Shown: positions 11,052-23,021 of the stretch, piece after piece | How positions within the stretch are numbered: position 1 is the first letter of the stretch | Layout: every line of letters starts with the position of its first letter | NCBI GenBank assembly: GCA_018398585.1 | Contig: JAGTTD010000022.1 | Coordinates: 6,330,001-6,394,000 of the forward strand | Direction: 5' to 3' | DNA: 64,000 nt | Source of the DNA: Simmondsia chinensis | Lineage: Eukaryota; Streptophyta; Magnoliopsida; Caryophyllales; Simmondsiaceae | Made by a program: the position numbers and the translations under genes | The notes under the pieces: generated by a model | Databases searched by the model: none | Told to the model about the DNA's origin: nothing | Seen by the model: the letters and a program-made list of their open reading frames with translations, nothing else

Positions 11052-11645
11052 GGGATGAGATTTAATTTTTTTTTTATTTTAAAATTTTATATAAAATAAT
11101 TTTAAGTTTTAATTTTTTTAATTTTAAAATTTAATTATTTAAAAATTATGAAATTTAGATTATTTGTATAAATAAATTTAAAATTTATTTTAAGATATAA
11201 ATTTATATTTTAACTATTTATTGGTTAGATATCTGTTACATTTTCATTGTCATTTAATATTTTTGACAAAAATTTAACGAATACCGACAATAAAAATTTA
11301 ACAAATATCTAATCATTAAATAGTCAAAACATAAATTTATATAAAACATCAAAAGATAACAAAAATTTAACAAATATCTAATCAATAAATAATTAAAATA
11401 TAAATTTATATATTAGGTAGATATAAATAATTAATGTTATTTTATATAAAATTTTAAAATAATTAAAATTTAAAATTAAAAAAAAAAAATAAAATCTCCC
11501 TCTCCCTCCCTCCCTCCTCTCTGTCCCACCTTAATTAGAAGTGATTTTGATCACTGCAGGTGATCTTTGCCTGAACTCGGGACACGGGGGATGGCCTAAA
11601 ACCTCCCCAACCTTTGGGGCACAAAGTTGTTGCGCAGTGATTAAA
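10895..11645. mobile_element. Foldback element holding the G50 run
   Basis: The outer 120 bp of each arm pair up: ACTCGGGGGGC / AAAGATCACATGCAG on the left against ACTCGGGACACGGGG / GATCACTGCAGGTGATC on the right. The arms continue through a purine-rich block and an AT-rich region with TTAAATTTTTATTG-type repeats. The purine block is G50 in the left arm and a GGGA-type repeat in the right arm. No coding frame. Confidence 0.6.
11001..11050. repeat. Homopolymer G50
   Basis: Fifty uninterrupted G, flanked by GAGAGGAGA and AGGGATGAGA. The opposite arm of the same foldback has a GGGA microsatellite at the equivalent place. Confidence 0.9.
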
Positions 11646-12318
11646 AAAACAAAAAGAAGTTGTTTCACAATTTGAATAATCAAAAACCAAAAAGAAAAGA
11701 GATAAAGTGACTTATTGAAAATGATAACTATAAAATTGACATGGTAATAATAATTTTACCGTAAGATTAACACTACCCTACTTATTTTATTATAATTTTG
11801 CTTAAATAATTTGTCAAAACCATAAATATATTTCAATTGACTTTTTCCCTAACGTGAATTTGTGCTTATTCATTTACCTGATCTTAAATTGTTCAAGAAA
11901 AGTAAGTGGATTATGTGATTGCAACTGCTAAGTTGTAGCATACACTAAAGTTTTATAAAAATATTTACTTCGAAGTAATAATGATTCATAAGTACTTACA
12001 TTAAACCCGACCCTATTTATACAGGAGCCTTTGAGATACTGAGTATGTTATTGTATAAGTACTTGTATTAAACAAATACTAATTTTAATGGTATATTGCA
12101 CTGAAAATAGCTAGTATTCTAAGCTTAAGTCTCTAGTACTTGTTTCGAGATTCGAACCCGCTTAATCCAACCCTACTTACCAACCCCCAAAAAAAAACAT
12201 CATACTACATACTAACATCATAATACAATTACCAACATACATCCCTCAGTGCATGACCATTCACTCCTCTGTTTCATAAAGGCCATGAAACAAAGTTAAT
12301 TTACTATAAAAAAGCTGA
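11646..12318 (-). repeat. AT-rich gap with a tRNA-like B-box
   Basis: No gene recognised. On the minus strand at about 12145-12170 the sequence reads GGGTTCGAATCTCG, a good match to a tRNA/SINE B-box, preceded by a TTGGTAAG-type stretch. It may be a SINE remnant; ends and target duplication were not found. Confidence 0.3.
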
Positions 12319-12533
12319 CGGCCTATTTGATATCGTTCTCCATTAGCAGTTTTTGGTTTACTACAAACTAAAAGCTAAGTATTGTAAACGACTTTTTCTG
12401 TTTTTTGGTTTTTTGTTTCAAATTTTTCCTACTTTGAACAAGAAACCAAAAACAAAGAAAAATCATTTCCAAAACCTAACTTATAGTGTCCTAAAACTAA
12501 AAATTGTAAACTGAAAACGGCACCAAACATGTT
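12319..12533. mobile_element. Small MITE-like inverted repeat
   Basis: The left end GGCCTATTTGATATCGTT pairs imperfectly with the right end (reverse complement CATGTTTGGTGCCGTTTTC), and the interior is AAAC/GTTT-rich. Size and ends suggest a MITE in the 3' flank of the armadillo gene, but no convincing target duplication is visible. Confidence 0.35.
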
Positions 12534-12573
12534 GGGAAGAGAAACGTAGCTTACAGTTCTACAGTACAAGCAT

Positions 12574-14239
12574 CTATTTCCTGCTGAACAGACTCCTCAG
12601 CTTCCCTCTTTCGAGCCGTTCAAGCAACTTCTCCGCACCGGGAACGTCCATTTCGGTCAGCTTCTTCAAGTACCCGATTGCGCCATACGAAACCATGAGC
12701 TTCCTACATTTCGAGCTAGATGAAAGTGCCACCAAACACGAGACCGCATATTTCTTGGCAGTGTTTTGAGGGCTAGAATCAAGCAATTGTACCAAGTTTG
12801 GCACGCTCTTGTCATCTCTCTTCACTTCTCTTCGAGTATACGACAATGTCATTAGGCTTGAAAGTGCTTGAGCTGCAGCTTCCCTTGCGCTATTAGTCTT
12901 AGCCTCAAGCATCTTTACGACCAACGGGACACACCCTGCTTCAACCACCGTCTTTTTTTACCTCAGGTGAGATGCATACGATACAAATTGTCGATGCAGC
13001 CGCCTGTTTTGCACCTACTGATCCCGATTTTAGCACGTGGACTAACCGTGGGAGGAACCCAAGAGATTCAAGTAGTTCCATTGAGACTGATCTGACCAAG
13101 TTCCTTAACGTGCCTATTGCAGGTTCTTCGGGTAATGGGCCATCAAGGTAGGCTAATAGGCTTGTGATTCCTCCTCCTGATACAACTGATCTTCTTAGAC
13201 TCTCATTACTAGAAGTAAGATTTTGTAAGCATTGAGCAGCATATTCTTTAGATCCTAACAAGAGCCCAAAATCGAGTAGATTGATCATTACTTTTATAAT
13301 CCCTTCATCAGCTAGAGTTTGTCGCACTTCAGGGACTGCTGATATGTTCTTCAAGGTACTTGCAGCTGCAGCTTGTGAAACTGAATCACCCATTTTGCAT
13401 ATCTCAATCAATGGTCGAACCCCACCGTGACCCACAATTGCACGAGCTGTTTCAAAAGACGTAGATAGCCGTTGGAGAGAAATGGTGGCCTTTTCTTTAC
13501 CCAATGCACTACCAGATTCAACTAGCCTAATCAGTGGTGGAAGGACCCCTTCCGAGACTAGCCAATTCTCGCAACACCCGGATTCTACGAGCAAGCAGAT
13601 GACCGTAACTGTTTTCTCCCGGATTCTAGGAGAAGTCGATGAAAGAAGATGGACGAAAGTTGTGATATTGGTTCGTCCCAGAACACCCAAGATGCTCTTC
13701 TCATCTTCCTTCACGATCTCCAAAAGGGTGTCAAGGGCTTTGTGTTTGGCCTCCAAATGCCCAATTTGAAGCCTCGCAAGCAACTCCCTATTCTCATATT
13801 CAGACGACGAGCCAGATGACGATATAAAGGGTATCTTTGCCAAACTAAGAACACCGGTCTTGATCAGAACCCCACAATCTCTAAGATTCAAGTCCAACTT
13901 TCCCAATAAGGAATCGAGATCGCTTTGCATACGAAGCTTACCCTCATACTTGTCTTGAATACACATATCTGCCAATTCAATTGCTTCAGTCAAGGTCATA
14001 GAAACAATCTCCAATTGCTCTTTGCATAGTTTGTTCTTAGAGAAGCAAGGGTGGCTCGACAAGTCGGATATCCTTGACGGGATCTGCTCTAACTTTGATA
14101 TTATCATCTTCCATCTCCCTGTAAACCCCTTGGCTTGCCTAGCTTTATCGAGTGCAACAGGAACTAGCACTTGAATACAGGATAACTGATCCTCCGACCT
14201 CTCGTTATCTGATTTATCGTGCTCTTCCTCGTCCACCAT
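12574..14239 (-). CDS. Armadillo-repeat protein (VAC8-like), frame broken by one extra base
   Basis: The only clear host gene. The start at 14239 (context CCATGG) opens a 432-codon frame that stops at 12941-12943. The protein continues in the next frame from 12948 to the stop at 12574. The switch falls in a run of seven T (plus 12953-12959); with one base fewer the two parts form a 554-residue product, close to the roughly 550 residues I recall for this Arabidopsis family. Residues 1 to about 130 form a helical N-terminal domain like that of plant U-box/ARM proteins, but there is no U-box. From about residue 165 to the end there are ARM repeats, e.g. GVLPPLIRLVESG, GGVRPLIEICKMGD, GFLPRLVHVLKSG and GCVPLVVKMLEA. 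The coding sequence itself has no intron. ARM proteins act as protein-binding scaffolds; the partner and cell site are not evident. Either a sequencing error or a recent pseudogene. Confidence 0.85.
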
Positions 14240-14380
14240 GGCTGCTTCTCAGAGACAATGAGGTTGATCACTCGATAATCAAAGAGCTGTAATTCAATCT
14301 GAAAAAGAAGGAAAGATACAATCCTGGTGCATCAGATAGCTAAAAAAGAATGCTTAGAAGCAATTATATTCAAGGAATAA
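14240..14380 (-). promoter_or_regulatory. 5' leader with a splice acceptor upstream of the armadillo gene
   Basis: On the minus strand a pyrimidine-rich tract runs into CTTCTTTTTCAG with the AG at 14300-14299, about 60 bases upstream of the start codon. This is a good plant 3' splice site and suggests an intron in the 5' untranslated region. I could not place the donor with confidence. Confidence 0.55.
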
Positions 14381-14740
14381 GAATCAGATTCATGTTGTTC
14401 ACAGAAAGACGTGAAATTTAAAGGTTCTTAAACAGAAATGAGGCACACCCAGATCAGAAAACGGGCTAAATTTTTGTGGGTTTTGCACAGAAAAGAACAG
14501 GGAATGAAGTAGTTGCAATTATTTGATAGAGAAATATTGGAATTATGTACAATGGCATACGAATCATATTGACGTTCTAAACAGAAAGAAGTGAAAAATT
14601 AGAGGTTGTGAAGGAGAGCAATGGAAATGATCCAGATCAGAAAAGAGCCAAAACTTTGTGGGTTTTGCACAGAAAACAACAGGCAATGGGGTAGTTGCAA
14701 TAATTTCATGTTAATTAAAGAAATATTGGCATTCTAGAAT
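14381..14740. repeat. 180 bp direct tandem duplication
   Basis: Copy one (14381-14560) and copy two (14561-about 14740) align along their whole length, sharing CAGATCAGAAAA, GTGGGTTTTGCACAGAAAA and AGTAGTTGCAAT. They differ by many substitutions, so the duplication is not recent. It lies in the predicted 5' UTR intron or promoter of the armadillo gene. Confidence 0.8.
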
Positions 14741-14788
14741 CATGTAAGTAGGATCACAGAAAGCCCATTTACAAAAAACAAAAAAAAG

Positions 14789-14840
14789 TTATTTATTTTG
14801 TTGGTCCTAAATGTTTATTTATTTTGTTGGTCCTAAATGT
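14789..14840. repeat. Perfect 26 bp tandem repeat, two copies
   Basis: The 26-base unit at 14789-14814, with the core TTTTGTTGGTCCTAAATG, is repeated exactly at 14815-14840. Confidence 0.9.
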
Positions 14841-15052
14841 TTGTAAGTTCATCAAATTGATCCCTCGTCTTTTTTTTTTTCCCCAAAATAATCCATCTTC
14901 TTACTAGCTTGGTCCCCCATCTGATGACAAAAACTACAAAAAAAGAAAAAAAAAAATCAAAAGATGGGAGACCGTTTTTGTTATAGAATAAAAAAAATGA
15001 AGAACTAAAAGAAAAAATGAAAGACTAATTGGGAGAAATTTGCAGACATTAG
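14806..15052. mobile_element. Possible MITE with about 35 bp inverted ends
   Basis: The start TAAATGTTTGTAAGTTCATC pairs with the end read on the other strand (TAATGTCTGCAAATTTCTCC), and both continue into a TTGATCCCTC / TTAGTCTTTC type phrase. About 245 bp with A- and T-runs inside. Ends are approximate and it overlaps the tandem repeat before it. Confidence 0.4.
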
Positions 15053-15246
15053 CATTTGGAGTAGGCCAAGAAAATCCAAGTACATGGGAGCCCCACGAGT
15101 TGTTGACAGTGGGAATTGTCCAAGTTGATGATTATTCAATGCAATTGAGAATAGACCTTTGTAGATAAATTATTGCAAATGCAATTACACACCACATGAT
15201 TTTTAGATCTTTTTGGGCAAACTATAAGTTAATGAAAAAGATGGCT

Positions 15247-15281
<35 letters not shown>

Positions 15282-17002
15282 TTTTAAAGGCTAACAAGGC
15301 ATCTAACTTAAAATATGCTGGCATACTTATCATAATTTACATTGCCCCTGTTCACGAGGGAAAAGGGACATGATAGAAATGTAAAAATCATATTTCATTT
15401 CCAGGGTGTCAGCTAGTTCAACTAGTAAAGTCATCCTGCCTTCATCTGAGGTGAGGGAATTTATAGGGAATTTGGGGATGGTTTTCCCTTTATGTAACCC
15501 AATGGGACTTCTCACCATTGGTAATAAAAAATATCATAATGTTTGAAAATGTTTCTTTTCTAGTATCAGAGACAACTAAAGACAAGAAAAAGCAGTTTTT
15601 AAATCTAGTTTTCAATTTCTAAACAACTGCAAACAAAAAATGATATTATACAGGAGTTTTGAGAATAAATAATTGGTTTTTCAACATGATAACAAAACTT
15701 ATTAGACTAAGAAGTCTTGGGTTCAAATCACATGTTTGACCAAAAGATGGGCATATAATCCATTCAACTCCAATGGGCAATCACATGAGCAGATAGATTA
15801 GTCTACAAAACCATTTATGAAACTTCACGTAATAATTTAAGTTGTTGGGACAATTGGCTCTCGACTGTGTGACTTACAGGAATCAAAGGGGTACTTTTGG
15901 GTAACCCACCATAGCTCAAAATTCTTCACTTTTTCACTTTTTCATGTCTAATAAAGCTAATCCAACTTGTGGTAGATTTAATCCCTTGGACAACAAATAA
16001 AAACAAAATCCAGCCAAGCCATCATAAAGGAGGATTAAGAAAATAGGCTTTGCTTTGAAGAGAAGAAGGTAGATGGTCTATATCACTGTTGTGGAGTGTA
16101 TTTGAATTTTGGACCTACCCCACTAATACTCTCAAGAAAATTATTAGTAACAAACAAAACATATACTTCAAATCAAACCCCACCGTTTATCTCTCTTTCT
16201 CTCCTGAAGTAGTAAACTATTTCTATGATTTTACCAAACAACTTACATTTTTTTGAATAATTGATTCCTTGGTATAGGGGTTTTGTTAAACGAAAGGTCA
16301 CCAGTTTGAATCTGAACTACCCCATTTCAGTATCAAGTAAATATGTACGGTATCCACTTGAAACAGACCTTTGTGAGAACATGTTAGAGAATAATATTAT
16401 TCATTATTTTTTTACCTAATAGTTTAAACTTTTAAAATAATCAACTTTTTAGGCACCGGCATTTAATTTTGCTTGCCAACAAACAGCCACCGACGACTTC
16501 TCACTTTAAAGCTGTTTTAGCGATAAAATCACACAGATAACAACAATCAGAACTAACCCAGAAAAACAAATTAATGATCTTACAGCGATACGAGTACAAA
16601 AAACGGGAATTAGTGAGACAAAATTAAACCGTAGTGCAAAAAAAGTGTCGGAAATTAAAAAAAAAAAATAAAATTGAATCTTGTTTTGGTAAAGAGCAAA
16701 ATGTTTTCTGAAAAATTAGTTTCTTGACAGAGTATCAAAGTATTATTGATTAAGAGTTCACATATTTGAGTTCCAATACCCCTATTTTAATATCAACATA
16801 ATTTAATTGAGTCTCCATAAAATCCACTTTTCAAACCCAATCAGGCAGTCACGTGAGGAAAAATACATTTACCTCTTAGCTTAAACTTTTGAAAAAGTTT
16901 GATTCTTTTCGCACTAACCTTCAACGCTCAGAAACTGAGAAGCTTGTTCCTTATTCTTACCCCATTTTCAGCTTTATCTTCAAACTCACTCATCTCTCTC
17001 CC

Positions 17003-17003
<1 letters not shown>
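15053..17003. repeat. Noncoding region with three more tRNA-like repeat modules
   Basis: No gene seen. Modules resembling those at 1621-1985 occur near 15690-15860 (GGGTTCAAATC B-box and a TTGTTGGGACAATTGG phrase), 16255-16345 (CAGTTTGAATC) and 16725-16870 (GAGTATCAAAG followed by TTTGAGTTCC). A T29 run lies at 15250-15278. A stretch at 16440-16530 (GGCACCGGCATTTA...) recurs diverged at about 36600-36680. Confidence 0.4.

Positions 17004-17050
<47 letters not shown>
17004..17050. repeat. Homopolymer C47
   Basis: Forty-seven uninterrupted C within a CT-rich stretch. Open frames crossing it read as poly-proline or poly-glycine and are not genes. The flanking CT-rich sequence followed by an ATG at 17096 could be a 5' leader, but only a 33-codon frame follows. 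Confidence 0.9.
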
Positions 17051-18439
17051 ACTCTCTCAGTACCCAGAACAACTTGGACCTCAAGATCAAATTCTGATGG
17101 AGACCCACAAATACCGAGAAGGAAAACTTGAAATTAAAAATATGAAAAGAGAAAATCAGAAGAAGAGAAGTTGCAGTTTGAATATAACAAAATTTTAAAA
17201 AGGATACAGAACAAACAAATGCATTCAAGATTCAGAAAAGGGGGAAAAAATCAAAGTTTTCTTTCAAATTCTTCTGTTTAGTCTGTGCGGTTCAGCTTTG
17301 CGGTGTGATTCTGGGAGTAAAGATTGTGTTTGTTTTCAGATTCAGAGGAGAGAGAAATGCTTTTATCGAACGGACAGGGATTACTTGGATGAAGATTATT
17401 TCGACCGTTGGGATTCGTGGTAAATTTTGAAAAAGCTTCTTTTTTAGCCATAAATTTGAATGCTGCTCCGCTGTAAATAATCCCCAAATACGTACTTTCT
17501 CAACTTTTAATTTTATAAAATAATTTTACAAATTTTACAATTAAACAAAATATATGTCATGTACTTTTAATTTTATAGAAGAGTCCCATTTACTTTGTTA
17601 TTACACACAATATACTCTATAAACTTTACAATTAAACACAATATATCTCATACCCTTTCAATTTTGAAAAAGGCAAAAATATAAAAAGATCCTCTGAACT
17701 TTATAATTAAACATAACACACTCTCTAAACTTTTAATTTCATAAAATAAACCCTTGAACTTTATAATTAAACACAACACATCCCCTACACTTTAATTTTA
17801 CAAAATAGCCTCATTAACTTTGTTATTACGTATAATACATCCTTTGAACTTTGCAATGAAACATATTACACCCCCTACACTAAAAAATAGCCCTTGAACT
17901 TTATTATTACACATAATTTACCTCTCAAACTTTGTTATTAAACGTAACCTATCCCTTCTACATTAATAAATTTGGAATTTAAAAAAAAGGAATTTATCAC
18001 TTAGGTACCATGAGATTTGACCATTTATCATTTAGGTATTCTGTCGTTTCTAGAGGTGGCCACGGGCCTGTTCGGGCTAGGCCTAGCTCGGCCCAGTTTT
18101 TGACCAGGCCCGGGTCAGCCCGGTAGTCCCCCCCTTTTTTCAAATACAACTTGTAAAAATACAAAATACACATTCGTTTTGTTAAAGAAATAATTATAAT
18201 TGAGTGATGAGTAATATAATGTATAAATACAGTACAACACCATCAGAAAAAATGGTAAATATAGCTAATAAAATAAAATGTGCCATAGATTATTAGCAAA
18301 TACAACTACATCTTTTAAAATTACAAATATATTCTATAAAAACATATACTATAGCGAAATAGAATTATAATGCGCCTTTGGGATTTTTTTGATTAAGAAA
18401 AATGAATTATTTAGTCTAAGCTGGCACGGGTTGGTAAGC

Positions 18440-20010
18440 CGAAACTTGACGTATCCGCAGTACAGTTGTCTTCATCCTCGCTCGATGAACCTAACTTCAG
18501 CTAGTCTTGCTCCCTATCCACTGCGTGCAGCCAGTCCTTCAAGCACACCAACATTTGCAAGCTGAACGATGATAGCTTCGCTCTTTTCGTTCCAAGCAAC
18601 CTGCCACCTGGACTAAAAGCACATTCTGATGCTACCGAAGACACAGGACACGTTAGTATATCCTGGGCCATGGCGGAAAGGACAAGATATTGGGTTTGGT
18701 TGGAACACTACCATTGCAAAATGTCAAAGCGCGGACTCGCTGGTGTTGAGAAGAATTGGAGCATCGACGAACGCAAGTAATAATCTAACTCGTCACATGA
18801 CGTGAGATTTTGTTTGGGCTTGAATCGGTCCAACATCTCCCACGCATATGATTTTTCTTCAAAACTACTACTATATGAGGAAGAACCATAAAATATGGAA
18901 GAAACTTGAGGATTATCAGCCAATAATCTTCTAGAATAAGAGGAAAATAATTCATGTCAATCTCGATCGACTTCCGTAACAAAAGCTGAGTTATCAAAAC
19001 TTGGATTTAATTTTTCGTAAAAAATTTTAAAAAATAATTACAAACTCGTAAGTTTACAACGGGATCCAAAACGGTGGCAAAACAATAAATAAGAGGTAGT
19101 TCAAAATAATATTTAACAAATTTTACCTTCATTGTGGCAACCGAGGCCTCCAACAAGGGGTTGGATTGGTTATCTGCCATCCAAGCAGCAATATCTACCA
19201 ATCTAGATATTGCTTGTGGCATGGTAGGATAATAACAACTAGAAAAAAAGTCGTAGCGTCTTTAAATATACTAAAAAATTTACATACATCGCTAATTGTA
19301 TTCCAATCTACTGTTTCTAAATTAAAAGACCTAAGATCTGAACAACTATCCTGTACAAATTCAATTAATATATCTTTATATAGTAGTATTCTTTCTAACA
19401 TATCTACTATTGATGACCACCTATTTTAAGTATCTAATTTAAATTGTTTATATTATATACTGTGCGTGTCACAAAGATTTTTAAATCTTTTTCTCCTAGT
19501 TCTAGATGAATAGTAACTTATCTTAAACACTCAAGATAAGCTTGTATTAGGTCCAAACCATCCATTACCATTAAATGCATAATATGGCATATGCAACGTA
19601 AATGAAAATATTTCCTATCTAACATGGGTCTCATGTGCCTAATCAATTATTTTACAGATGCGTTGTTGCTTGTAGCGTTGTCAAAAGTAATGTTAAAAAT
19701 TCTACGGTTTATATCCCACTAGCGGCATGCCTGTATAATGGCACCCGTGATTATCTTAACAGTATGAGGATAATCTAGATGACAAAAATGAATTATTCTT
19801 TTTTGCATAATGAAGGAAGAATCGATCCAGTGTGCCGTTATGCACATGAAAGACACACTGGTTTTCGACCTCCACGTGTCGGATGTCAACGAGAACATGC
19901 TCGTGTTCGTCCTAAAAATGTCTACAGGCTCATTTTTCATTCTAAAAAAATTCTTTAAATGCGTCCCGCTTGAAAGTGTCCCGAGGAACCTTTACGGCAG
20001 AGGGGTTTAA
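18440..20010 (-). pseudogene. hAT transposase (RICESLEEPER-like), core and C-terminal part
   Basis: Broken minus-strand frames in RICESLEEPER order. The part nearest the N-terminus (19719-19940) has FSLTSDTWRSKTSVSFMCIT and AHWIDSSFIMQKRI, the start of the RNase H-like transposase core. 19195-19401 and 19007-19222 carry the middle. 18470-18923 gives the C-terminal hAT dimerisation region (SPRFDILQWW and, downstream, a PVSSVASE-like reading). Several frameshifts and stops separate them. In plants this family includes mobile transposases and domesticated regulators; the decay here rules out function. Confidence 0.65.
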
Positions 20011-20502
20011 CGCGTTTTGGCAATAGTGAATAATTTTAGGACACTGTTCCTAACAAACTCCCACTTGTTCTAAATCCAATTTATGACAAAGTCCATACTC
20101 CTCCCTTTTAAGTTTGAACCAAAGGTCTACTGAGCCTTACCCTTAGTGAGCACAATTGCTCTATTGTAAATTTAGCAATACAATAGTGCTTGACATTCCT
20201 CTCACTAATGGCTCCCACTCCAAGGGTAAAGATATGCATAGACGTTGAGTGTCGATTATATATATTTGACTAGAAGTATTAAAATAATATATCCAACTAG
20301 AATCAGCTCGTCACTTTGAAAGATCAGCATAGGATCTCTAGTTCTTCTCAAGAACTAGAGAAAATACTTCACTGCCACCTAGTCCGTTGGACCCAAGTTA
20401 GACTAACACCTGCTTATTATACAATAGCACAGCAAGATATCTAGTCTCTTGCACAATATGGAATACCTGAGACTCCCACTGCCAAAGCATATGGAATATT
20501 CC

Positions 20503-22260
20503 TCAATTGCTCCTCCTCTTGAGGTGTCCTAGAACACTACTCAAAAGAGAGAGGGACTCCATACTATACCTTGATAATGTCTTGTCAATATAAGTGGCTG
20601 GAGAGAGATCCAACATCCTACTCTTACGACCTTGCAGAAGCTTAATCCTAAAAGTAGAGTTGGCTTCTCCCATGTCCTTCATATTGAGCTTTCTTGACAA
20701 CCAAACTTTTACACCTAATGACACCCCTATATCATTCTCAATGAGTAGTATATCGTTGACATATAACACTAAGAAAGTCACTACTTTTTCTTAATGTCAT
20801 TTGTACACGCATGGTTCGAGCAACCGATTGCATAAAACTAGAAGACTTAATTACTTCATTGTGGCTAAAAGGATCAGATTGAATGCCACGGTCAACCATT
20901 AAGGCTCCCGCTATGAACCTATCAGGTGTCCTGACAATCCTCCCATCACATCTAAGCTCTTGTGTACCTGCAACATTTTGTTCCTATCAGTAGGTGCATC
21001 TAATGCATCCACTATGTCTTGAATTGTGTCTAGGTGTTTAGAATTAGTGTCATTATCTTTTAATACTATTTTATTTTTATTTTTATAGCTTACTTGCAAA
21101 ATCCTTCTCTAAGTGTTTTGCATTGTATTTAAAAAAAAAACTTTTAAATCAAAAACTGTAAAAAAGACCATCCTTGTTCCTTCTATCTGCAACACCATGC
21201 TGCTGCAATGTACCCAGAGCAGAAAGTTGAGATCTTGTCTCATTTGCAGTTAGGAAACTCACCCGAAAAATATTCATGACCTTGATCTGATCCAAGTGAC
21301 TTAATTTGTTTGCCTAATAGCTTTTAAAATTCAACTTTCTACTCTTTGAATTTCTCCAAAAAAGTTCGACTTATGTCTCATCAGGTAAATATATCCATGC
21401 CTTGAGTAATCATTACTAAACGTGATTAAATACTCATACCCACCTCTTGCCTGAACATGTATTGGTCCACATACATCTATGTGAACCAGCTCAAGCAAGC
21501 CACCAACCATGTTGCCTTTACTTTTAAAGACAGACTTGGTCATCTTTCTTTCCATACAGGATTTGCAGAATGGTAATGACCTCAAGTCCAAACCCTCTAT
21601 CGGTCCATCTTTTACCAGTCTTTGGATCCTGTTTGCATTGGTGTGACCTAAACGTTGGTGCGAGGTGTAGGCATTATCCCTTTCAAGGTGTTTTCTTTTA
21701 GGAGATCAAACAAGTTAGCTTGTGTTAGATTTATTTAAATAAAGACAAAAGTTTTGATAAGGAAATAACATGAATAAGTAATTTATTCATGTACATGTGC
21801 AAATAAATAATTTATTTCTCATATTAAAATTTTTATTATCAAAATCAGCTGAATAACAATTATCCATTGACCTAAATACATAAAACAAATTCCTGTACAA
21901 CGAAGGTTTAAATAATCAATCCTTTAAAACAAAACTCTATCACTAAAGTCTAAGCTAGCATCTCCTACACTTAAAACCACTATTATTGTACTGTCCCTAA
22001 CCATCAGGTACAACAGCCATCATGTAGCTTTTTTGCCTAGCCTGAGCCACTGTAACATATTACAAATATGGTCAATTGAACCTGAGTGCACCCACCAGGA
22101 AACTGGTGGACTCTTAACTGCGCATGACTCAACTAAGTGAAATATCAACATATCTCCACCAGGTGGCTTAACAAATCTTTACAGGAAAAGTAGCTATGTA
22201 CTTAGTGCAGTTCCTTCTCCAGTGGCCTAGTTTTCTTGCAAAATAAACACTTATCTTTTG
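20503..22260 (-). pseudogene. Copia C gag-pol remnants
   Basis: In coding order: a zinc knuckle at about 22200-22255 (CLFCKKT, then GHWRRNC after a frameshift); the GAG-pre-integrase and integrase start at 21331-21660 (FCKSCMERKM, LVHIDVCGPI, FSNDYSRHGYIYL); and reverse transcriptase at 20503-20781, where the catalytic box reads YVNDILLI instead of the usual Y-V-D-D. Most of the integrase core, the first half of RT and most of RNase H are missing. It cannot encode a working polyprotein. Confidence 0.65.
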
Positions 22261-23021
22261 TTGGCTTCCTTATGGACTTGATTGCTACAATAGCATCCTT
22301 GCCCTTTAATTTCTTTCTAATAGGTCCCTTGTGAGTAATGAGTAAGTTCTAACTTATTTTTCAAAGCAAAGTGATTTGGTCCAATGAGTACATTATACAT
22401 TCAAAATCAAGTGAAGTTTGCCAATCGTATCCATATAAAAAATACTATAAATACAAACATTTGTGTAACTGTCTAACAAGAGTAATGTATAATGCAGTGA
22501 TATATATTCTTTCAATTTTGTATACACAATAAGTCAGATATCCACCAAATTGCACTATCATGCATACAATGATGACCTAAACATACCACTCCTTACTCTC
22601 CGGCAGCGGGGTCGCACGAAGCTAGTTCGGGTGAGAACTATTCTCAATTAACTTGTTTTCTTGTAACTCTTGCTAAACATGATTAACTCACCATTTTACG
22701 TTAGTCTCTAACATGACACTACAGAGCTCCTCGGGGAGGCTTATGCATCACGCTAGTCAAGTGTAAACCATTACCTAAACCTCCATACAAATACACGAAA
22801 TACTCTACGGCAGCGTGATCACATCGCTTCTTTGCACATTGGTTTATCCTAAAAGAAGTCTAAACATGTAATCTGCAAAACGACATCCTCCATAGGGAGG
22901 TCTATCGATCTACTATACTGCTAGATCGGTAATGGAGACCGTGAGGTTACAACAATTGAAACCTTGCTCCCACTTAATTTTTATAACAAGTGGTTTTTAA
23001 TTAACTTGCATTTACAACCTG

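Noticed and set aside
16889..17228. Open frames with poly-proline or poly-glycine
   Set aside because: They exist only because the C47 run is open in every frame. The flanks do not encode recognisable protein.
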